From Eubacterium sp. (GTDB lineage Bacteria; Bacillota; Clostridia; Oscillospirales; Acutalibacteraceae), in contig JAFSTE010000030.1 in NCBI GenBank assembly GCA_017450645.1, forward strand, positions 1 to 46,012: 46,012 nt of DNA, written 5' to 3'. A program made the translations under genes and the position numbers. Positions within the stretch are counted from its first letter, which is position 1; each line of letters opens with the position of its first letter. The notes beneath the pieces were generated by a model that saw only the letters and a list, made by a program, of their open reading frames with translations, was not told where the DNA came from and made no database searches. Of this stretch, positions 40,670 through 46,012 are shown piece after piece.

Positions 40670-41391
40670 ACGTATTAGTATTTGACAGTCAGGAGCAAAT
40701 CGGCGTAGCCGCAGGTTACTATATGTGCGGTCAGGTGCTGCAAAAACCCGATTCGGTACTCGGTCTTGCAACAGGCTCGACACCGCTTAAGCCGTACAGA
40801 CATATGATAGAGCTTTATAATCAGGGCGCAGTTGATTTTTCTAAGGTTACAACTTTTAACCTTGACGAATACTGCAAGCTCGATGTTAACGATAAAAACT
40901 CGTACCACTCTTTTATGTACGAAAATCTTTTTAACCACATTAATATTCCCGACGAGAACATTAATTTCCTTGACGGTAACGCCGAGGATTTAGATGCTGA
41001 GTGTAAGGCCTACGAAAGGAAGATTAAAAATGCGGGCGGAATTGATATTCAGCTGCTCGGTATCGGCTCTAACGGTCATATCGCGTTTAACGAGCCTGCC
41101 GACGCATTTCAGCGCTGGAGCCATGTTGTAGCGCTTAAGGAGTCTACGATTAAGGACAACTCCCGTTTCTTTAAATCCATTGACGAGGTGCCCACCCACG
41201 CTGTAACTATGGGTATCGGCTCGATAATGCAGGCAAAGCGCATACTTATTATCGCCCTCGGCGAAAACAAGGCTAAGGCTATTAAACAGCTTATCGACGG
41301 TAATGTTACGCCGGACTGCCCCGCTTCTGTTTTACAGTTCCACACCGATGTAACGCTTATGCTCGACAAGGGCGCTGCGTCACTTCTTTAG
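40666..41391 (+). CDS. nagB: Glucosamine-6-phosphate deaminase
   Basis: The enzyme converts glucosamine 6-phosphate to fructose 6-phosphate and ammonia, the last step in using amino sugars from mucin or cell wall. The 241-residue protein has GLATGSTPLKPYRHM (about 34-48), the catalytic FNLDEYCKL (about 64-72) and LLGIGSNGHIAFNEP (about 127-141). It is shorter at the C-terminus than E. coli NagB, as usual in Firmicutes. GGGGAGG lies before the ATG, which overlaps the vanZ-like stop (ATGA). No nagA is nearby. Confidence 0.94.
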   Translation: MNVLVFDSQEQIGVAAGYYMCGQVLQKPDSVLGLATGSTPLKPYRHMIELYNQGAVDFSKVTTFNLDEYCKLDVNDKNSYHSFMYENLFNHINIPDENINFLDGNAEDLDAECKAYERKIKNAGGIDIQLLGIGSNGHIAFNEPADAFQRWSHVVALKESTIKDNSRFFKSIDEVPTHAVTMGIGSIMQAKRILIIALGENKAKAIKQLIDGNVTPDCPASVLQFHTDVTLMLDKGAASLL

Positions 41392-41400
41392 GAGGCGGCT

Positions 41401-41844
41401 ATGAAGAGTAAACACGAAATAATTGCAATAGCTTTAATGCTTGTAATATGTCTTATCTTTGCGGCGTGCTCACAAAAGGTCGAGGAAAAGCTGACGGACA
41501 AGGCTACCCAGACAAGCCAGACGGAGCTTATCAACGAGGAGGATAACGAAAGCACTACCGCAGCCACAACCTCCACCGCCAAAGCAGAAGAAACAACGGA
41601 AACCACCACCCTTATAAAAGGCGCTGTTATTACCCCGGACGAAGCTTTGGAGCAGTTTAACACATTTTACGGCTCGCTTTACAAGGTTGAGCTTAACGAA
41701 GTTAAGGACAAAACCGCTAACTACACGGTTTATGATAAAAACGATAAAGAATATGCAAAAATATCGTTAAACCTCAAAACAGGTATCGCAACCGAAACAA
41801 TTACCCAAACAGGTGAAAAGAACGAAATGGATATGCTTGCATAA
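41401..41844 (+). CDS. Small lipoprotein with Thr-rich linker, hypothetical
   Basis: The 147-residue protein has a lipoprotein signal (LIFAACSQK, Cys near 23) and a Ser/Thr/Glu-rich linker (about 35-75). A compact C-terminal domain of about 65 residues follows, with LEQFNTFYGSLYKVELNEV and KEYAKISLNLKTGIA, faintly like PepSY or YpeB-type small beta domains. The function is not recognised. GGAGG precedes the ATG. It lies between nagB and metG in the same operon. Confidence 0.75.
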   Translation: MKSKHEIIAIALMLVICLIFAACSQKVEEKLTDKATQTSQTELINEEDNESTTAATTSTAKAEETTETTTLIKGAVITPDEALEQFNTFYGSLYKVELNEVKDKTANYTVYDKNDKEYAKISLNLKTGIATETITQTGEKNEMDMLA

Positions 41845-41855
41845 AGGAGATAAAT

Positions 41856-43787
41856 ATGACAGACAGAGAAAAGTTTTATATCACAACGGCAATCGCCTAC
41901 ACCTCGCGAAAGCCGCATATCGGCAACAGCTACGAGATTGTGCTTACAGACGCGATTGCAAGATACAAAAGACTTCAGGGTAAGGATGTATTCTTCCTTA
42001 CCGGTACTGACGAGCACGGCCAGAAAATCGAGGAGTACGCCAAAAATGCAGGCGTAACGCCTAAGGAATATGTAGATAAGGTTGCGGGCGAAATCAGAGA
42101 TATCTGCGACCTGCTCGGCACAAGCTACGACAAGTTTATCAGAACAACCGATGGATATCACGAAAGGGTTGTACAAAAGATTTTTAAAAAGCTCTACGAG
42201 CAGGACGACATCTACAAGGGCGAGTACGAAGGACTTTACTGCACGCCGTGCGAGAGCTTCTGGACCGAGAGCCAACTCGTTGACGGCAAGTGCCCCGACT
42301 GCGGCGGCGAGGTTAAACCCGCTAAGGAGGAGGCTTATTTCCTTCGCCTTTCAAAATATCAAAAGCAGCTTGAACAGTTTATCGAGGACAACGAAAACTT
42401 CATTTATCCCGAGCCGAGAAAAAAGGAAATGCTTAACAATTTCATTAAGCCCGGACTTCAGGATTTATGCGTAAGCCGTACCTCGTTTAAATGGGGTATC
42501 CCCGTTGACTTTGACCCCGACCATGTTGTATATGTATGGATTGACGCGCTTTCTAACTATATTACGGCTATCGGCTACGACCCCGACGGCTCGTCGGATA
42601 TGTACAAAAAGCTGTGGCCCGCCGATGTTCATATTATCGGTAAGGATATCGTGCGCTTCCACACTATTTACTGGCCGATTATGCTTATGGCTCTCGGTGA
42701 GCCGCTGCCAAAGCAGGTATTCGGTCACCCGTGGCTGCTTTTCGGCGAGGACAAAATGAGTAAGTCCAAGGGTAATGTTATTTACGCGGACGACCTTGTA
42801 AGCCTTCTCGGTGTTGACGCTGTAAGGTACTATCTCCTTTCCGAGATGCCTTACGCAAGCGATGGCTCAATCTCGTACGAAACGATTATCGAGCGCTTTA
42901 ACTCCGACCTCGCTAACACAATCGGTAACCTTGTAAACCGCACAATAGCAATGCAGAATAAATACTTCGGCGGCGTTATCCAGAGCGCCGATATTACCGA
43001 GGAAATCGACGACGAGCTTAAGCAGTATGCGCTCGACACTGTTAAGAAGGTAGAAAACTGTTTTACCACATACCGCGTTGCAGACGCTATCGAGGCTGTG
43101 CTCAACCTCGCAAAGCGCTCTAACAAATACATCGACGAAACAATGCCCTGGGCGCTCGCAAAGGACGAGGACAAAAAGGCAAGACTCGGCACAGTGCTTT
43201 ACAACCTGCTTGAGTCTATACGCTTTATCGCTGTACTCCTCTCACCCTTTATGCCCGAAACAAGCGAAAAAATCTTCGAGCAGCTAAACTGCGAAGTAAA
43301 GGATTACGACTCGCTTTCACAGTTCGGCGCTACAAAAGAGGGTGTACAGGTAGGCGAAGCTAAGGCGCTGTTCCAGAGAATTGATACCGAAAAAATGCTC
43401 GAGGAAATCGCTGCAAAACAGGAAGCTGACGCAAAAGAAGCTGAGGCTGAGGAGGAAGAAAAGATTGAAGAAATCAGCATAGACGATTTCTTTAAATCCG
43501 ACCTTCGCGTAGCAAAAATCCTTGAATGTGAAAAGATTAAGAAGTCTAACAAGCTGCTTAAATTACAGCTTGACGACGGCAGCGGCAAACCGCGCCAGAT
43601 TGTGTCGGGTATTGCTAAATGGTACGCGCCCGAGGATTTAATCGGCAAAAAGGCGATTATTGTTACAAACCTGAAACCCGTTAAGCTCTGCGGCGAAATC
43701 AGCCAGGGTATGCTCCTTTCGGGCGAAAAGGACGGCGAGGTTGCGGTTACATTTGTTGATTTGCCTGTAGGCGCAAAAATCTGTTAA
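41856..43787 (+). CDS. metG: Methionyl-tRNA synthetase
   Basis: The enzyme charges tRNA-Met. The 643-residue class I synthetase has the HIGH-equivalent PHIGNSYE (19-26), the zinc knuckle CTPCESFW with CPDCGG, WIDALSNY and the KMSKS loop DKMSKSKGN (about 300). The anticodon-binding helices follow, then a C-terminal tRNA-binding EMAP/Trbp111 domain (about 540-643) after an acidic coiled linker (about 518-540). AAAGGAG lies before the ATG. Last gene of the operon from 38518. No clear simple terminator follows; a hairpin-rich repeat does. Confidence 0.97.
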   Translation: MTDREKFYITTAIAYTSRKPHIGNSYEIVLTDAIARYKRLQGKDVFFLTGTDEHGQKIEEYAKNAGVTPKEYVDKVAGEIRDICDLLGTSYDKFIRTTDGYHERVVQKIFKKLYEQDDIYKGEYEGLYCTPCESFWTESQLVDGKCPDCGGEVKPAKEEAYFLRLSKYQKQLEQFIEDNENFIYPEPRKKEMLNNFIKPGLQDLCVSRTSFKWGIPVDFDPDHVVYVWIDALSNYITAIGYDPDGSSDMYKKLWPADVHIIGKDIVRFHTIYWPIMLMALGEPLPKQVFGHPWLLFGEDKMSKSKGNVIYADDLVSLLGVDAVRYYLLSEMPYASDGSISYETIIERFNSDLANTIGNLVNRTIAMQNKYFGGVIQSADITEEIDDELKQYALDTVKKVENCFTTYRVADAIEAVLNLAKRSNKYIDETMPWALAKDEDKKARLGTVLYNLLESIRFIAVLLSPFMPETSEKIFEQLNCEVKDYDSLSQFGATKEGVQVGEAKALFQRIDTEKMLEEIAAKQEADAKEAEAEEEEKIEEISIDDFFKSDLRVAKILECEKIKKSNKLLKLQLDDGSGKPRQIVSGIAKWYAPEDLIGKKAIIVTNLKPVKLCGEISQGMLLSGEKDGEVAVTFVDLPVGAKIC

Positions 43788-43796
43788 AATTGTATG

Positions 43797-44031
43797 AGCC
43801 GCAGGCGAGAAACAGATTTGGCGCCCCTGTAAAGGGGTGATTCCCCACAGTGTGGGGAAATGTCACCGCAGGTGACAAAAGGGACGGCTCCTGTAGGAGC
43901 TGTCACGAAGTGACTGAGGGGTGGTCACAGCCTTATAAGATGAGTTGTTTAATGACTACTTATACTATACGACTATCCCTCCACCGCAAGCGGTCCCCCT
44001 CCCTTTAGCAAGGGAGGCAAAAAGGTTTTTT
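43797..44031. repeat. Multi-hairpin intergenic repeat element between metG and tatD
   Basis: This non-coding stretch carries seven short perfect hairpins: 43824-43837 (CCCCT/AGGGG), 43841-43859 (9-bp arms, one-base centre), 43862-43876, 43887-43900, 43902-43914, 43983-43994 (ACCGC/GCGGT) and 43998-44017 (8-bp arms, loop TAGC). The GTCAC/GTGAC and CCCCT-type blocks resemble the mosaic repeats scattered in genomes of gut Clostridia. The last hairpin is followed by AAAAAGG and a T6 run right before the tatD ATG. It may attenuate readthrough and also supplies the ribosome-binding site. Confidence 0.7.
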
Positions 44032-44799
44032 ATGAAATACAAAAATATTTTTGACACTCATTCGCATTACGACGACGAACAATTTGATAACGACAGGCTT
44101 ACCCTTCTGTCCGAGCTATCGGGCAGAGGGGTTAAAAATATTGTAACCTGCGGCGTTGATATTGATACAAGCACAGCTAACCAAAAGCTCGCGGAAAAGT
44201 ACGAGTACATTTACTTTGCGGCGGGCTTCCACCCCGAAAACTTAGAGGGCTTTCAACCTTCGGACATAGATAAAATCAGAGATATCTCCAAGCACGAAAA
44301 ATGCGTTGCAATCGGTGAAATCGGGCTTGACTATCACTGGATGAGCTCTACTAAAGAAGTACAGCAGGACTTTTTTAAAGAGCAAATAATACTTGCAAAC
44401 GAGCTGAAAATGCCCGTTATAGTCCACGACCGCGAAGCTCACGGCGACACGCTTGAAATACTAAAAGAGCTTAAACCGCAGGGCGTTTTGCACTGCTTTT
44501 CGGGCAGCGTCGAGATGGCGCGCGAGGTTATAAAGCTCGGTATGTACATAGGCTTAAACGGCGTTGTTACCTTTAAAAACGCGCGAAAAAGTCTTGAGGT
44601 TGTACGAGATATTCCGATAGAGCGACTTGTGCTTGAAACCGACTGTCCTTATCTTGCGCCCGTACCCTGCAGGGGTAAGAGAAATGACTCCTCGCTTATC
44701 CCGCATATCGCAGAAAAAATCGGCGAGGTGCTGGGCTTAAGCGCGCAGGAAGTGCTCGATATGACGAACGAAAACGCACACAGACTTTTTAATATTTAA
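44032..44799 (+). CDS. TatD-family metal-dependent DNase
   Basis: The 255-residue TIM-barrel hydrolase has the metal ligands in DTHSHYDD (7-14), GFHPEN (about 65-70), GEIGLDYHW (about 94-102), VHDREAH (about 130-136) and LETDCPYLAP (about 202-211), all intact. TatD/YcfH proteins act as 3'-5' exonucleases or as D-aminoacyl-tRNA deacylase-like hydrolases. The ATG at 44032 is preferred, with AAGG 6 nt upstream. An in-frame start at 43945 would lie in repeat sequence and add unrelated residues. It is followed after 5 nt by the FkbM gene. The common metG-tatD neighbourhood supports it. Confidence 0.92.
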   Translation: MKYKNIFDTHSHYDDEQFDNDRLTLLSELSGRGVKNIVTCGVDIDTSTANQKLAEKYEYIYFAAGFHPENLEGFQPSDIDKIRDISKHEKCVAIGEIGLDYHWMSSTKEVQQDFFKEQIILANELKMPVIVHDREAHGDTLEILKELKPQGVLHCFSGSVEMAREVIKLGMYIGLNGVVTFKNARKSLEVVRDIPIERLVLETDCPYLAPVPCRGKRNDSSLIPHIAEKIGEVLGLSAQEVLDMTNENAHRLFNI

Positions 44800-44804
44800 T
44801 TACT

Positions 44805-45854
44805 ATGTTAGAACTTATAAACGAGCCAAATGTTTGGGACACGCTGAAAAGTGAAAATAAGCCCGTAGTGCTGTACGGTATGGGGCTTGGCGCCGAAAAG
44901 ATTATGAGCGTGCTGGGCGAATACAGCGTTGAAATAAGCGATATTTTTGCGTCTGACGAGTTTGTGCGCGGTCACTCTTTTATGGGGTACAAGGTGCTGA
45001 AATACAGCGAGGTTTGCGCTAAGTACGACGACTTTAACGTGGTTTTGTGCTTTGCAAGCCACCTTGATGGTGTTATTAAGAGAATTAAGGCTATTAACGC
45101 TGAACACACCGTTTTTGCGCCCGATGTTCCCGTTGCGGGCGGCGGACTGTTTTCGCGCGAATTTATTAAAGAGAACGAAGCGGATTTCGACTTTGTGTAC
45201 AACCGCCTTGCTGACGAGGAAAGCAGGCGCACATTTGTTGATATTCTTAACTTTAAGGTAAGCGGTAAGATTGAGTACCTGCTCGGCTCTTTTTGCGACA
45301 AAGACGCGGTTTATACCGATATTTTAAAGCTTACGGGCAGTGAAAAAATAGTTGACCTTGGCGCATACGACGGCGACACGATACGCGAATTTTTAGCCGC
45401 GACGGGCGGCGAGTATGAATACATCACCGCGCTTGAGCCGGACGAGAAGAATTTTAAAAAGCTGCTAAAAAACACCGAGGAGCTGTTTGACATAACCTGC
45501 CTTAATATGGGCGCGTGGGACAGACGCGACACGCTGATTTTTGAAAAGAATGCGGGCAGAAATTCTAAGCTTTCCGCAAAGGGCGTCAGCGTTGATGTTA
45601 TTGATGTGGACTCGCTCGAGCTGTCCCCCACCTTTATAAAAATGGACATAGAGGGCGCTGAGCTTAAGGCGCTGTGCGGACTCGAAAAGACTATTAAAGA
45701 GTGCAAGCCGAAGCTATATGTATGTGCTTATCACAGAAACGAGGATTTATTTTCACTTCCTAAAAAGGTGCTTTCGCTTAATCCCGACTACAAAATGTAC
45801 TTTCGCCACTCGCAGTACATTCCCGCGTGGGAGAGTAATTTTTACTTTGTATAA
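44805..45854 (+). CDS. FkbM-family SAM-dependent methyltransferase
   Basis: The 349-residue protein has an N-terminal domain of about 150 residues with a Rossmann-like start (VVLYGMGLGAEKIM, about 21-34). A C-terminal FkbM methyltransferase domain follows, with IVDLGAYDGDTIREF (about 181-195), FIKMDIEGAELKAL (about 281-294) and a C-terminal YFRHSQYIPAWESNFYF. Such proteins often O-methylate sugars of glycans or glycolipids. The substrate is unknown. The ribosome-binding site is weak, and coupling to tatD 5 nt upstream is likely. Last gene in the window. Confidence 0.87.
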   Translation: MLELINEPNVWDTLKSENKPVVLYGMGLGAEKIMSVLGEYSVEISDIFASDEFVRGHSFMGYKVLKYSEVCAKYDDFNVVLCFASHLDGVIKRIKAINAEHTVFAPDVPVAGGGLFSREFIKENEADFDFVYNRLADEESRRTFVDILNFKVSGKIEYLLGSFCDKDAVYTDILKLTGSEKIVDLGAYDGDTIREFLAATGGEYEYITALEPDEKNFKKLLKNTEELFDITCLNMGAWDRRDTLIFEKNAGRNSKLSAKGVSVDVIDVDSLELSPTFIKMDIEGAELKALCGLEKTIKECKPKLYVCAYHRNEDLFSLPKKVLSLNPDYKMYFRHSQYIPAWESNFYFV

Positions 45855-45901
45855 CAAAAATCCGCCTTGCGATTAGGGTGGGCAACTAAGGGATTTTACA
45901 G

Positions 45902-46008
45902 CCTCAAAAACCATCTTTTCGCGTAATACTGCGTTAAAAATGCTCGGAATAAACAAATTATTCCTGCGCTTTTTGCCTTGTGTTACACAAAAATCTAAAT
46001 TTTTGAGG
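45902..46008. repeat. Imperfect palindromic intergenic repeat, right copy
   Basis: The outer arms are CCTCA (45902-45906) and TGAGG (46004-46008). The tip stem is GGAATAA/TTATTCC (45946-45952 with 45958-45964). The halves align to each other, and the element aligns in reverse complement to bases 4-112. Flanking similarity extends to about 45880. It lies downstream of the FkbM gene, as the left copy lies downstream of gatD. It is probably the cause of the contig end. Confidence 0.7.
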
Positions 46009-46012
46009 TGCA

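Noticed and set aside
43945-44031. N-terminal extension of TatD
   Set aside because: It would translate repeat sequence with no ribosome site. The family starts at the Met at 44032.

Overview
The window looks like a chromosomal contig from a spore-forming, Gram-positive gut-type Clostridia (Oscillospiraceae/Ruminococcaceae-like). Supporting genes are murT-gatD (amidated peptidoglycan), the darA-holB-ricT cluster, a gerA-type spore germination operon, a DUF421/DUF4363 pair, GH29 and GH31 glycosidases and a CCA-encoding tRNA-Ser. No rRNA, CRISPR array, phage or transposase gene is visible. Both ends of the window carry a copy, in opposite orientation, of the same ~108-bp imperfect palindrome, so the contig probably ends where an assembler met a dispersed repeat.

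Layout. 1-6023: murT-gatD (minus), an inositol-phosphatase family gene and a radical SAM gene (plus), a GH29 fucosidase (minus) and a secreted Gln/Asn-rich protein (plus), separated by strong bidirectional terminators. 6054-14394: a tight seven-gene minus-strand operon. It holds rfbF, rfbG and rfbH (CDP-3,6-dideoxyhexose synthesis), an acetolactate-synthase-like TPP enzyme, a short-chain reductase, a GtrB-type polyprenyl-phosphate glycosyltransferase and a polytopic GT-C-like membrane protein. I read this as a pathway that makes a branched, yersiniose-like deoxysugar and moves it through a lipid carrier to the cell surface. 14689-18464: a histone-H1-like Lys/Ala repeat protein with a DUF6465 domain, a YjjG-type phosphatase, a 2[4Fe-4S] ferredoxin, and ricT-holB-darA. 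18579-21684: citrate synthase, a membrane protein and an AEC-family permease in one operon.

21760-26245: a gerAA-gerAB-gerAC operon whose gerAC is cut short against a remnant-like ORF on the other strand. A palindromic intergenic region with sigma-G-like promoters in both directions separates gerAA from the divergent DUF421/DUF4363 pair. Next comes a tRNA-Ser(GGA) whose 3' end is duplicated 169 bp away around a structured mini-element. The tRNA and the neighbouring membrane-protein gene appear to share one palindromic -35 box. 26599-31564: an esterase, GH31, pseudouridine synthase and membrane protein operon. 31696-37889: uvrB, a MATE transporter and uvrA. 37897-38446: an AT-rich four-helix-bundle (S23/IVP family) gene bracketed by inverted heptamer repeats, four units on the left and fifteen on the right. 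38518-43787: an orphan peptide-binding lipoprotein, VanZ, nagB, a lipoprotein and metG. 43797-45854: a multi-hairpin intergenic element, then tatD and an FkbM methyltransferase.

The strongest candidates for something little described are the CDP-branched-sugar/GtrB operon, the heptamer-bracketed S23 cassette and the palindromic sigma-G-like gerA/DUF421 intergenic region.
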